A stretch of 64,000 nucleotides of DNA from Clostridium akagii DSM 12554 (GTDB lineage Bacteria; Bacillota; Clostridia; Clostridiales; Clostridiaceae), in NCBI RefSeq assembly GCF_000686725.1, contig NZ_JMLK01000007.1, positions 248,001 through 312,000 on the forward strand, in the 5' to 3' direction. The notes beneath the pieces are model-generated. The model did not search any database and was not told where the DNA came from. It was given only the letters and a program-made list of their open reading frames with translations. The position numbers were made by a program, and so were the translations under genes. The first letter of the stretch is position 1. Every line of letters begins with the position of its first letter. Below, piece by piece: positions 53,111 to 62,055 of the stretch.

Positions 53111-54199
53111 ATGAAAAAATTAGAAATACATCTTAGAAATGAAATAGAGGGATTAAATGAGGAATGTAAATACAAAAAAGCTTTAATAATATGTGAAACT
53201 GCACTGCAAAGCTATCCTAAAAATGGAGACTTTTATTTTTTAAAAGGCAAAACACTAATGGGACTTGAAAAGTATCAGGAGGCAATAATAGAATTTAATG
53301 AGTCGATTTTAAAGGGTTCGGATAGAGAAAAATGTATTTATAATAAAGGATATTGTTATGATATTTTAGAAAACTATGCTAAGGCAATAGAATTGTATAA
53401 TATATGCCTTAGCATTAATCCAGAAAATATAGATGCTATGAGCAATTTATCCGTGCTTTTACATGATCAAGGTTTTTATGAGGAAGAATTAAAGCATTTG
53501 AATAAAATGCATGAGTTAAGTTCAGACAATTTAGAATATATGTATTGCTTAGCAGACACGCTAGTAGAACTAGAAAATTATGAAGATGGACTTATGTATT
53601 TAGATAGAATATTAAAGATTGATAAGAATTATGTGTATGCATATTTTAAAAAAGGAGTAATATTTCAAAATAAAAATTCCTATGAGAAGGCATTAGAATA
53701 TTTTAATAAGGCAATTGAAATGGACAATAAATATTTGGATCCATACGTTTATTCTGGAATGATATTTATGGAACAGGAGAAGTATGAAAAAGCTTTGAAA
53801 TATTTTGATAAAGCTATAGAAATAGATGGTGAAGATCCTTTCCCCTATTACAATAAAGGAATTTTATTAGAAGCCCAGGAAAAGTTTGAAGAAGCTGAGA
53901 AATGTTTTAGAAATACAATAGAATTTACGGATGATACTCAGTCTGCACATTTTCATTTAGGATATGTTTTAGATGGACAGAATAAGTATGATAAGGCAAT
54001 AGAATGTTATGATAAGGCAATAGAGCTTGACTATAAAGATTCGGTATCATATAACAATAGAGGGTACGATCTTTATAAGCTGGAAAAATTTCAAGAATCA
54101 CTGGAGAGTTTTAATAGGGCGATTGAAATTAATCCAAATTATGAATTGGCAATCAATAACAAGGAAAGGGCATTAAGGCATCTTCAAAAAAATAACTAG
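53111..54199 (+). CDS. TPR-repeat protein
   Basis: A 362-aa protein made almost wholly of tetratricopeptide repeats, about nine to ten units with the W/L-G-Y-A-F-A-P pattern, for example YEKALEYFNKAIEMDNKYLDP and YDKAIECYDKAIELDYKDS. No signal or TM segment is seen, so it is likely a cytoplasmic scaffold. Its last residues HLQKNN and the stop lie within the end of MITE-like copy B. Confidence 0.9.
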   Translation: MKKLEIHLRNEIEGLNEECKYKKALIICETALQSYPKNGDFYFLKGKTLMGLEKYQEAIIEFNESILKGSDREKCIYNKGYCYDILENYAKAIELYNICLSINPENIDAMSNLSVLLHDQGFYEEELKHLNKMHELSSDNLEYMYCLADTLVELENYEDGLMYLDRILKIDKNYVYAYFKKGVIFQNKNSYEKALEYFNKAIEMDNKYLDPYVYSGMIFMEQEKYEKALKYFDKAIEIDGEDPFPYYNKGILLEAQEKFEEAEKCFRNTIEFTDDTQSAHFHLGYVLDGQNKYDKAIECYDKAIELDYKDSVSYNNRGYDLYKLEKFQESLESFNRAIEINPNYELAINNKERALRHLQKNN

Positions 54200-54336
54200 T
54201 CAGTATGCTAGTCTATTTTGTGACATACAACGCTTTGACATAACCCTTAAATAGCACCACTATTAGCGGGACATGTCGCCTTGTCTGGCGCAAAATATCC
54301 GTCGCATCTTTGACTTGTTATTTTCTTTCAGATGCC
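54177..54336 (-). mobile_element. MITE-like element, full copy B
   Basis: A 160-bp copy in the opposite orientation to copy A, with ends GGCATCTTCAAAAAAATAAC and AGATGCC. No coding capacity. Its left end overlaps the TPR gene and provides its stop codon. The gap that follows up to 54435 is otherwise empty. Confidence 0.85.
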
Positions 54337-54435
54337 TAAAACAGTTAAAAGTTAAAAAGTGATATTGGAGGTTTTCACGCCTCACAAGAAAAATTATCAT
54401 TAACTTTAAATTTAAAAATTAACTTGGGAATAGTT

Positions 54436-55194
54436 CTAATTAGTAGTGTTACTGCTATTTGAAGGAACCAATGCAGAATTTGCGGGTGATGCAGTTGGTT
54501 GATTTATAATTGATTTAACAGCTTGCCCTTGTAATAATACTGACAACGCACTAGTAAAGTCACTAGCCACTTTATTTATATCTGCACTTCTTGTATTTAG
54601 TTCTGAAAGCTCATCATTAAGTTTGGTTAATGCATTTTTATTGTTTTTATTATTAAGGAATGTATTAACCATATCTATGTCTGAATTAATAATACTAGTG
54701 TCACTTCTTACAGTTTGAGAATCTGAAGTTAGAGTAGATAATAAGGTATTTATTTGTGATAATTGATCATCACTATAGACAATAGAGCCTTTTTTTATGT
54801 AATCTATGTAATTATCTACTTGGGATTTTTGTATGTTAATTTTCCGCATATTGTTATTATCTGAAGTTATAATTACAGCTGTTTGTTTTTTTATATCGGT
54901 TATTTCAATTAATATTTGTGCATCTGGAATATTAGCTACATTATTAGGTGCTTGGTTTTGAGCGGTATTGTTTTGTGTTGTACTGTCGGGTGCAACTGAA
55001 TTACCATTGCTATCCGGTTTATCACTTCCATTAGGGACATTTACGGGCTTTTGTTTTTTACTGAAATTAGCTTTGTCTTTCATATCTTTTCCAGGTGGGT
55101 TTATTTTATCAGTAACAGCATATGAAATTACTGAAAATGTCATGACTAAAACTAATGCCATTAACAAAACTGCGGGTGATTTTATTGATTTCAT
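54436..55194 (-). CDS. Secreted protein with coiled-coil-like middle region
   Basis: A 252-aa protein with a signal peptide (about 1-26, ending SYAVT), an Asn/Pro/Gln-rich linker (about 30-90), a helical region of about 130 residues rich in Leu, Ser and Asp heptads, and a Ser/Asn tail. I do not recognise it. ATG 55194 follows GGTG. It is 16 bp downstream of a small lipoprotein gene, so both are probably made together and located at the cell surface. Confidence 0.65.
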   Translation of the reverse strand: MKSIKSPAVLLMALVLVMTFSVISYAVTDKINPPGKDMKDKANFSKKQKPVNVPNGSDKPDSNGNSVAPDSTTQNNTAQNQAPNNVANIPDAQILIEITDIKKQTAVIITSDNNNMRKINIQKSQVDNYIDYIKKGSIVYSDDQLSQINTLLSTLTSDSQTVRSDTSIINSDIDMVNTFLNNKNNKNALTKLNDELSELNTRSADINKVASDFTSALSVLLQGQAVKSIINQPTASPANSALVPSNSSNTTN

Positions 55195-55210
55195 TGATTT
55201 CACCTATCCT

Positions 55211-55537
55211 TTAATTGCTATCATCACTTGTATTTTGATTTTCATGGCCAACGTTTTTTAATGAATCATCTATGCTGGACATATGTAATTGAAAATTTGA
55301 TGCTTCTTGTTCATTTATATATATTTGCTGTATTGGAACATCAGCAGCGTTGTTATTAGTTAGCTTAGGCGTATCTGTTTCAGTATCTGTAGGCACCGAT
55401 TCATTAGTTTGATTTTGTGTGTTAGCACTGTTTTTGCTAATTGGATTAGGGGTAATGGACTTAGAATCTGTGCAAGCTGATAAAAAAAAGCATAAAAAAG
55501 TTACTATAATTAACGAAATTATATTTTTAAATTTCAT
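55211..55537 (-). CDS. Small lipoprotein
   Basis: A 108-aa lipoprotein: signal segment and lipobox FLSAC (Cys about 22), a Ser/Asn/Thr-rich linker and a short domain including IQQIYINEQEASNFQLHMSSID. Its partner gene follows. ATG 55537 has GGAGG upstream. The function is unknown; the pair may form a surface complex. Confidence 0.65.
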   Translation of the reverse strand: MKFKNIISLIIVTFLCFFLSACTDSKSITPNPISKNSANTQNQTNESVPTDTETDTPKLTNNNAADVPIQQIYINEQEASNFQLHMSSIDDSLKNVGHENQNTSDDSN

Positions 55538-55635
55538 GACAAAAATTTCCTCCATATGTTTTAACATGTTTTTTAAGTCAATTATAATATGATAAACAAG
55601 ATTATGCAATTTTACTTTTTATAAGATACAAATCC

Positions 55636-55680
55636 AAAGAGTAAATTTAATTATATTTTATAAAGTATTTTACTCTTTAG
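55636..55680 (-). terminator. Possible terminator after the TIR-like gene
   Basis: AAAGAGTAAA and TTTACTCTTT arms enclose an AT-rich loop between the TIR-like gene end and the lipoprotein gene. Confidence 0.45.
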
Positions 55681-55729
55681 ACTTGTACTAAAATGCTAGT
55701 CTAGAAGCATTAGATGCAAAGATTTTACG

Positions 55730-56392
55730 CTAGCATTCATATTTAAAGTCTGGTTCGGTTTTAATTGCATAGGCGTTTCTAACTTGTCCAACCCAATTCA
55801 TGAAGGCTTCATTCCAAAAAGCAGATGCAAAAAAGTCGTTTATTGTATCTTCATTTGTTAGGTCAAATATTATTATATTTAAGGGCATAGAGTTCGGGGC
55901 ATAAATTCCTCCAAATATTGAATTTTGGGTTACATCTTGATTGTTGCCTTTTTCCATCATAAGCATAAGTGGTAAGCCGTGTTGAAAAGCCATTGAAGGT
56001 TCAATTTGAAGGTAAGGGCTACTCAGCCAAAAATCCTTAAAAGAATGCTGGGCTGGCGAATACTTTCTTGAAATAGCTTCCTTAACATAAACACGATGGA
56101 AGGCCACAGACATCATCCCAAAAGTACTTAGTATCATACGGCGAATAGAGATCATATTTGTTTCTGTATATTGATCAGTACCACCGAGAGTACGGGGAAA
56201 AAGAAGGTTTGATTTTACATTTTCTATAATTCTATTTAGAAAAAGCATTTGCACTTTGTTATAAGGAGTAGCATAACTTAGAAATATAGGAATTTTATAT
56301 AAAGGATTGCTGGAGTCCCTAACTAAACCTATTTGAGTTTCTGTACTTAGGATAGTAGGAACTTTAGTTTTTTCATAATAATTATTTTGCAT
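55730..56392 (-). CDS. TIR-like domain protein
   Basis: A 220-aa protein with a TIR-like plan: a first strand PIFLSYATPYNK (about 35-46), an arginine-bearing helix around SIRRMIL, and SSPYLQIEPSMAFQHGLPLMLMM (about 124-146). In that last segment S125-x5-E131 resembles the SxxxxxE of NAD-hydrolysing TIR proteins. It has no other domain. It may act as an NAD-cleaving or nucleotide-sensing effector; this is inference. ATG 56392 has AGGAGG upstream. It is divergent from nfeD-flotillin. Confidence 0.5.
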   Translation of the reverse strand: MQNNYYEKTKVPTILSTETQIGLVRDSSNPLYKIPIFLSYATPYNKVQMLFLNRIIENVKSNLLFPRTLGGTDQYTETNMISIRRMILSTFGMMSVAFHRVYVKEAISRKYSPAQHSFKDFWLSSPYLQIEPSMAFQHGLPLMLMMEKGNNQDVTQNSIFGGIYAPNSMPLNIIIFDLTNEDTINDFFASAFWNEAFMNWVGQVRNAYAIKTEPDFKYEC

Positions 56393-56524
56393 AATTATTA
56401 CCTCCTTTGTCATACATAATATGAAGAATATATGTATAATGTGAGTAGGTGAAAAAATGAATTTTTATAAGTAGTATTTGGAATATTATGTCGAAAAATT
56501 TAATTTAAATATGTTTAAAATATA

Positions 56525-56552
56525 TTGATAAAAATGGAACATATGCTATAAT
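56525..56552 (+). promoter_or_regulatory. Promoter of nfeD-flotillin
   Basis: TTGATA (56525-56530), 16 bp, TATAAT (56547-56552), about 80 bp before the start. Confidence 0.65.
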
Positions 56553-56633
56553 AAGAAATATCACATAAAAAGTTAATTAATACTGCTTAATGTATTTTTT
56601 ATGTATGAATAAGGAGGTGAGGGGGATTAAATT

Positions 56634-57197
56634 ATGGAACATGCATATATTATTTTATTTTTGGTAGGTGTTATTTATACTGTTATCACATTTTTACTTG
56701 GAGGTTTCTTTGACATTATTCATATTGGAGGTGACCTTACAGCACATATTGATGGTGGAATTGGAAGTGGTCATGGCGGAAGTGATGGAGGTAGTATTTC
56801 TCCATTAAAACCTATAACGATAGTGTCCTTTGTTACAGTGTTTGGCGGTATAGGTATTATTGGAACTAGTCATGGAATAAATCCTATAATTACATTTATC
56901 GTGGCATTTTTAATTGGACTTGTTATATCATTTTCAATATTTAGGTTTGTAATTGTACCTTTAAGTAAGGCACAAAATACAAGTGCAGTTTATCAAGATA
57001 AACTTATAGGAATGCAGGCTGTTGTCATATCTAAAATAATGGAAAATGGATTTGGTACAATAGGTTATGTTGTTAATGGAACTAAATACAATGCACCAGC
57101 ACAGCATGTATCCAAAAAGTCAGTAGAGCAGGGAGAAAAAGTATTAATATATTTGATTAAGGATAAAATTTTTTATGTTGAACCGTTAGATAACTAA
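56634..57197 (+). CDS. NfeD-like membrane protein
   Basis: A 187-aa protein: one N-terminal helix, a Gly/His-rich outside loop (DLTAHIDGGIGSGHGG), two further helices, and a C-terminal OB-fold domain (about 120-187) starting IGMQAVVISKI. This is the short NfeD type encoded next to flotillins, thought to help build membrane microdomains. The flotillin gene follows after 30 bp. Confidence 0.85.
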   Translation: MEHAYIILFLVGVIYTVITFLLGGFFDIIHIGGDLTAHIDGGIGSGHGGSDGGSISPLKPITIVSFVTVFGGIGIIGTSHGINPIITFIVAFLIGLVISFSIFRFVIVPLSKAQNTSAVYQDKLIGMQAVVISKIMENGFGTIGYVVNGTKYNAPAQHVSKKSVEQGEKVLIYLIKDKIFYVEPLDN

Positions 57198-57227
57198 CGG
57201 AATTTAGGGATTATGAGGAGTGGGAAT

Positions 57228-58748
57228 ATGGTATTAAACGTGTCAACATTAATTGTACCAGCTATTATTGTGGGAGTTATTATATTATTGTTTATTGGGG
57301 TCTTTTCAATGTGGAAAAGGGTGCCTCAGGATAAGGCTATGATTGTTACAGGTCTTAAAAAAAGAGTTATCACTGGTGGTGGTGGTTTTGTAGTTCCATT
57401 ACTAGAAAGAACTGATAGGCTTTCTTTAGAAAATATGGAAATAGAAATCCGTATTGATGGCGCTTTAACAGGACAAGGTGTTGGAATAACTGCAGATGGA
57501 GTAGCAGTAGTTAAGGTTAAATCTGATACTGATTCTATTTTATCAGCTGCAGAACAATTTAATACCTCAAATGGTATGCAACATACACTTGAAGTTATTC
57601 AACATACAACTAAAAACGTTCTTGAAGGAAAGCTAAGAGAAATCGTATCTAAAATGACCATAGAGGAAATTTATAAAGATAGAGAGACTTTTGCTTCGCA
57701 TGTTCAAGAAGTTGCAGCAGTAGATTTAGGACAACTAGGTCTAGAACTTAAAGTTCTAACTATTAAGGATATTTCAGATAGAAATGGATACTTAGAAGCA
57801 CTTGGTAAACCTAGAATAGCTGCGGTAAAAAGAGATGCATTTATCGCAGAGGCAGAAGCTGCAAAGGAGACAAAAATTAAAACAGCTGAAGCAGTTAGAT
57901 TAGGTGAGGCTGCTAAGCTTTTATCAGAAACTCAAATTTCTGAATCTGAAAAAGACAAAGAATTAAAGGTACAAGGATATAGACTAGAACAACAAAAGGC
58001 TAAGGCTACAGCAGATCTAGCTTATGAAATTGAAGCAAATAAAGCTAAAAAAGAAGTTACAGAAACTGAGGTTCAAGTTCAAATAACAAGAAAAGAAAAA
58101 GAAAAGGAACTTACAGAAGCTACACTACAAATTGAAATTACAAGAAAAGAAAAAGAAATAGAAATTGCCGAAAAAGAAGCCTTAAGAAAAGAAAAAGAAT
58201 TGGAAGGTACAGTTCGAAAAGAAGCAGAAGCAGATAACTACAAACAGGGAAGAATTGCAGATGCAGTGAAATACACACAAATTGCAGATGCAGAAGCAGG
58301 GGCAAGACTTATAGAACTTCAAGGTAAAGCAAAGTCTGAAGCATTAAGACTTCAAGGTATGGCAGAAGTTGATATAATTAGAGAAAAAGGAAAAGCTGAA
58401 GCTGAGGCTATGATGAAAAAAGCTGAAGCGTACAAGCAATACAATGATGCAGCTATGACTCAAATGATTATAGAAAAACTTCCAGAAATCGCAAAAGCTA
58501 TTTCTGAACCTTTATCTAAAACTGAAAAAATTGTTATTGTTGACAATGGTTCGGGTTCAGGGAAAGGCAATGGTGCATCTAAGGTTACTGGTTATGTAAC
58601 TGATATTATGGCACAATTACCTGAAACCGTTGAAGCATTAACCGGTGTGAATATAATGGATTTATTAAAGAAATCAGCAGATAAAAGTAACAAGGATAAT
58701 GTTAAAGAGATTAGTGATAAAGAAACTGTGACGCAGGCTAAAATTTAA
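57228..58748 (+). CDS. Flotillin (YqiK/FloT type)
   Basis: A 506-aa flotillin: N-terminal membrane-inserting segment (about 5-28), SPFH/PHB domain (about 30-200), a long Lys/Glu/Ala-rich coiled coil with many AEAE and KEKE motifs (about 200-420), and a C-terminal oligomerisation part. It organises functional membrane microdomains. ATG 57228 follows GAGGAG at 7 nt. The NfeD-flotillin order is classical. Confidence 0.9.
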   Translation: MVLNVSTLIVPAIIVGVIILLFIGVFSMWKRVPQDKAMIVTGLKKRVITGGGGFVVPLLERTDRLSLENMEIEIRIDGALTGQGVGITADGVAVVKVKSDTDSILSAAEQFNTSNGMQHTLEVIQHTTKNVLEGKLREIVSKMTIEEIYKDRETFASHVQEVAAVDLGQLGLELKVLTIKDISDRNGYLEALGKPRIAAVKRDAFIAEAEAAKETKIKTAEAVRLGEAAKLLSETQISESEKDKELKVQGYRLEQQKAKATADLAYEIEANKAKKEVTETEVQVQITRKEKEKELTEATLQIEITRKEKEIEIAEKEALRKEKELEGTVRKEAEADNYKQGRIADAVKYTQIADAEAGARLIELQGKAKSEALRLQGMAEVDIIREKGKAEAEAMMKKAEAYKQYNDAAMTQMIIEKLPEIAKAISEPLSKTEKIVIVDNGSGSGKGNGASKVTGYVTDIMAQLPETVEALTGVNIMDLLKKSADKSNKDNVKEISDKETVTQAKI

Positions 58749-58783
58749 GAGGAAGAAGTTAGACAGGACAAGTTAAAATTTTT

Positions 58784-58827
58784 AGGAATGTATGTAGAGC
58801 TATTTAGAAAAATCAGCATGCATTCCT
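58784..58827 (+). terminator. Terminator after flotillin
   Basis: AGGAATGTATG pairs with CATGCATTCCT around a larger loop, followed by ATTTTATT. Confidence 0.65.
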
Positions 58828-58896
58828 ATTTTATTACACAGTATTTTTATTATCTATACTAAGTCACGCAGAATAAATTAAACATTAAATTTTTAT

Positions 58897-59457
58897 TTAT
58901 TTGAGCAATTCACTTTTTAGTATAATATTTATAAATTCAGCCATTTCACTAGGTGTTTTCTTTGCACCATCATGTACCCATTTAATAATCATATTCCAAA
59001 ATCCTCCGGCACTAAAAGCTAATACATATTCTAATGTATTGTTATCTTCATAATCTTCTTTATTCCCTATGATTTTTTTATGAATTTCAGGTAAATATTC
59101 ACTAAATCTTTGCAATAACATATATAATAGATCATTTTTTTCCATTAAAATTAGAAAATCTAAATGGTTATTCCAAAAATTAAAGTAAACTTTACCAACA
59201 TTCATTACATTTATTATTTTTTCTTGTTTTAATAGATCAACATATTCACTAAATAATTTTTTTATATACATATCTAATATATCGTCCTTAGAATCAAAAT
59301 TTCGATAGAAAGTACGTCTAGCAAGTTGTGCTACAGATGTTATTTCTGTTATTGTTATTTTACTGTAGGGCTTTTCCCATAATAATTTTAATAGTGATTC
59401 AATAATCCATTCCTTGGATTGTAATGATATTGGATTAACTTTGTATATTTTTTCCAT
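58897..59457 (-). CDS. TetR-family transcriptional regulator
   Basis: A 186-aa TetR protein of the AcrR/DhaS-like group: KITITEITSVAQLARRTFYRNF DNA-binding segment and a C-terminal helical domain of the TetR_C_33/YfiR kind. It is divergent from the HXXEE gene, with a region containing repeated TTTGTAGCAC/TTGAC-like boxes, so control of that gene is likely. Confidence 0.87.
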   Translation of the reverse strand: MEKIYKVNPISLQSKEWIIESLLKLLWEKPYSKITITEITSVAQLARRTFYRNFDSKDDILDMYIKKLFSEYVDLLKQEKIINVMNVGKVYFNFWNNHLDFLILMEKNDLLYMLLQRFSEYLPEIHKKIIGNKEDYEDNNTLEYVLAFSAGGFWNMIIKWVHDGAKKTPSEMAEFINIILKSELLK

Positions 59458-59610
59458 AAAAAACCTCCATAGAATTTATTGACACAAACTTTCTATATTT
59501 GTAGCACTTGAACCAAAGCCATTGACTACTATTTATAAAAGATATTATACTAATAATTGTTAAGTGGCGCAAGTGAGACATATTATTTATAATAAAGGGA
59601 GGTAATTTTT

Positions 59611-60141
59611 ATGAAAATATTATTCATGTACATTTGGCTTTTTCCCATACTTTTTATGATTCATGACTTTGAAGAGATTTTTATGGTTAATGCCTGGCAG
59701 CAAAAAAATAAACATTATATTGAAAGTAGAAAGGATAAATATATTCCATATAATTTTAAAGCTTCTACTGCAGCGTTCTCAATTGGCGTAGATATAGAAT
59801 TTGCACTTATATCAATAGTTACTATAATTTCATATCTACTTAATAGTTATGTTATTTGGTTTGGATTATTTATTGCTTTCGTTGTACACTTATTTCTTCA
59901 CATAATCATGTGTATAAATTTTAAAGGATATGTGCCTGGAGTTATCACAGGTACAATAGTTATTCCTGTTTCTTGTTTTATGATATATAGGATCTATATT
60001 TTACTTAACTTTAATATGATAATTTTTTTATTTTCGATATTAATAGGTACTTTATTTATGTTAGGAATGATATATGTTCTGCATAAAGCAACAAAAAAAT
60101 TTAATTATTGGTTAGAAAGGTATAATACCAGTTATAGATAA
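59611..60141 (+). CDS. HXXEE-domain membrane protein
   Basis: A 176-aa protein with five hydrophobic helices and the family motif HDFEE in the first (MIHDFEEIFMVNAW), then a conserved LFLHIIMCI. The role of HXXEE proteins is unknown; the His/Glu/Glu set within the membrane might bind metal. GGGAGG precedes the ATG. A very strong terminator follows. Confidence 0.85.
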   Translation: MKILFMYIWLFPILFMIHDFEEIFMVNAWQQKNKHYIESRKDKYIPYNFKASTAAFSIGVDIEFALISIVTIISYLLNSYVIWFGLFIAFVVHLFLHIIMCINFKGYVPGVITGTIVIPVSCFMIYRIYILLNFNMIIFLFSILIGTLFMLGMIYVLHKATKKFNYWLERYNTSYR

Positions 60142-60166
60142 AATTTAAATTTGATTACAAATTAAG

Positions 60167-60222
60167 CCTAATAAATGAAACTATTAAAAACTTTAAGTAT
60201 TTTAAATAGTTTCATTTATTAG
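60167..60222 (+). terminator. Terminator after the HXXEE gene
   Basis: CCTAATAAATGAAACTATT pairs fully with its complement across an 18-nt loop. Confidence 0.8.
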
Positions 60223-60271
60223 GTAATTATTTGTTGAACAAATTAGGATATTGTTGTTTATCAAATAACAT

Positions 60272-60631
60272 CTATGCATTTATAGATATTCGTTCACTTT
60301 TCTTTAAATTATTAAATACTAGATTATAGGACATATTTATAAAAAATTTTATTTGGTCATCTGAAATTTCTTCGCCTAGGGTTATTGAATTCCAATGTTT
60401 TTTATTAAGATGATACCCTGGCTCTATAGATTTGTAGTCTCGCCGAAGATCTATTGACATGATTGGATCACATTTTAAACTTATTTTTAGAATGGTATTT
60501 CTAATGCTTGTAAGTAAAAACATTTTAGAACCTACATATATGACTAAAGTATCTTCATCAAAAGGAAATTTTTCACTTACTCCGTTTTTTGTGCTACAAA
60601 ATTTTCTTATCTCATCTAAGTTCATATACAT
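60272..60631 (-). CDS. MmcQ/YjbR-family protein
   Basis: A protein of about 119 aa with the YjbR pattern: SEKFPFDEDTLVIYVGSKMF, LKCDP, and YHLNKKHWNSITL, followed by a helix with SYNLV. The double-wing fold is thought to bind DNA; the role is unknown. The start is unsure: ATG 60631 and ATG 60625 both lie near AAAGGA. Confidence 0.82.
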   Translation of the reverse strand: MYMNLDEIRKFCSTKNGVSEKFPFDEDTLVIYVGSKMFLLTSIRNTILKISLKCDPIMSIDLRRDYKSIEPGYHLNKKHWNSITLGEEISDDQIKFFINMSYNLVFNNLKKSERISINA

Positions 60632-60724
60632 TATCATCCTTTTTTTATTTATAGTATACACTAGTGGAAAAAAAATTATAAAGAAATAAAGAATTTAAAG
60701 AATAATAATGCACATAATAGATTT

Positions 60725-60780
60725 AAGCATCTTAAAAAAATAGCTAGTCAGAGTGCTAGTCCATTTTCCTATAGATGCTT
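60725..60780. mobile_element. MITE-like element, internally deleted copy
   Basis: AAGCATCTTAAAAAAATAGC leads a stretch of about 48 bp matching copy B's left end, then jumps to the right end AGATGCTT. It lies 26 bp before the MFS start codon. Confidence 0.75.
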
Positions 60781-60806
60781 TATTAATTATGTTAAGGGGA
60801 ACTAAT

Positions 60807-61976
60807 ATGTGCAAAAATGCTAAAGTTTTATTACTTGTAAGTGCTTTATTCGCTTTTTCTATGGGATTATCTAATATATTTATCAATGTATTTTTTTGGA
60901 GAGAAACCAATAATTTTATGGTAATAGCCATATATAATTTAATAATTAATATTACTACTCCAATCACATTTATAGTGGCAGCAATATTATCAAAAAAGAA
61001 AAATGGTATATGGTCTTTAAGATTAGGATTATTCATCTACGCACTTTTTTTTGCTCTAATATTATATATAGGTAACAAAGGAACTGCATATATATATGGA
61101 CTTGGGCTTATAGATGGAATAGCAGCTGGTTTTTATTGGCTACCATTTAATGTTTTATGCTGTGATTTTACTAGCACTAACAACAGAGATACTTTTAATG
61201 GACTAAATGGAGGGCTCTCTGGGCTTGCGGCAATTGTGGGACCAATAAGTGCTGGGTTTACAATCAGCAGATTTAGTGGACTCACAGGATATAGAATAGT
61301 GTTCACCTCTACCTGTATTATATTTATTGTACTTGTATTAATTAGTACAGTTTTTAAATGTGGTGATTATTCTGGTTCAGTTGACTTTAAAAAGGCATTT
61401 GGAAGTAATGGTGAAGGCTGGAAAACTATTAGAAGGGCAACGTTTTTCTGGGGATTTAGAGATTCAGTAATGGTTTTTCTTATAAATATATTGGCAATTC
61501 AAACATTAAAAAAGGAGCTTACCCTAGGAATAATTGCGCTAGTTGCAGCACTAATTACTTCAATTTCATATGTGCTTGTTCAAAAGATAATAAAGCCTCC
61601 AAATAGACGAAAATCAATATTGTTTGGAATTATAGGATCATTTTTTGCAGTTTGGCCATTAATTATAAATATAAGTTTTAATACATTATTAGTATATGCT
61701 ATAATTGATGCATTTTGTCTCCCATTTTTTATGGTGCAACTATCTTCTGCAACTTTTAATGTTATAGATACTCATGAGGATAGGGATAAAAGAATTGAAT
61801 ATATGATAAATAGGGACATGGTATTAAATGGAGGAAGAGCTATTAGTGTAAGTATGTTGATATTATTGTTATTATTTTTTAAGAACCCCTCCACACTAAA
61901 ATTTTATTTGATATTTTTGGCGATAATGCCTTTGATCTCCGGATCAATTTTACGAAGAATAAAGGGCGTTCTATGA
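60807..61976 (+). CDS. MFS transporter
   Basis: A 389-aa major-facilitator protein with about 11-12 helices. The N-terminal half is typical (FAFSMGLSNIFINVFFW, GLIDGIAAGFYWLPFN), and the middle loop is short. It resembles the uncharacterised YqgE/YttB-like clostridial group; the substrate is unknown. ATG 60807 has AAGGGGA upstream, while the longer frame starts in the repeat. Confidence 0.82.
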   Translation: MCKNAKVLLLVSALFAFSMGLSNIFINVFFWRETNNFMVIAIYNLIINITTPITFIVAAILSKKKNGIWSLRLGLFIYALFFALILYIGNKGTAYIYGLGLIDGIAAGFYWLPFNVLCCDFTSTNNRDTFNGLNGGLSGLAAIVGPISAGFTISRFSGLTGYRIVFTSTCIIFIVLVLISTVFKCGDYSGSVDFKKAFGSNGEGWKTIRRATFFWGFRDSVMVFLINILAIQTLKKELTLGIIALVAALITSISYVLVQKIIKPPNRRKSILFGIIGSFFAVWPLIINISFNTLLVYAIIDAFCLPFFMVQLSSATFNVIDTHEDRDKRIEYMINRDMVLNGGRAISVSMLILLLLFFKNPSTLKFYLIFLAIMPLISGSILRRIKGVL

Positions 61977-61989
61977 TAAAAAACATAAA

Positions 61990-62028
61990 AATAAAACAAA
62001 TCCATTTATAATGTATTTGTTTTATTCT
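61990..62028. terminator. Terminator between MFS and antiporter genes
   Basis: AATAAAACAAAT and ATTTGTTTTATT arms around a 13-nt loop serve two convergent genes. Confidence 0.7.
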
Positions 62029-62055
62029 CTTATAACAAATAAAACTATGGTTTGT

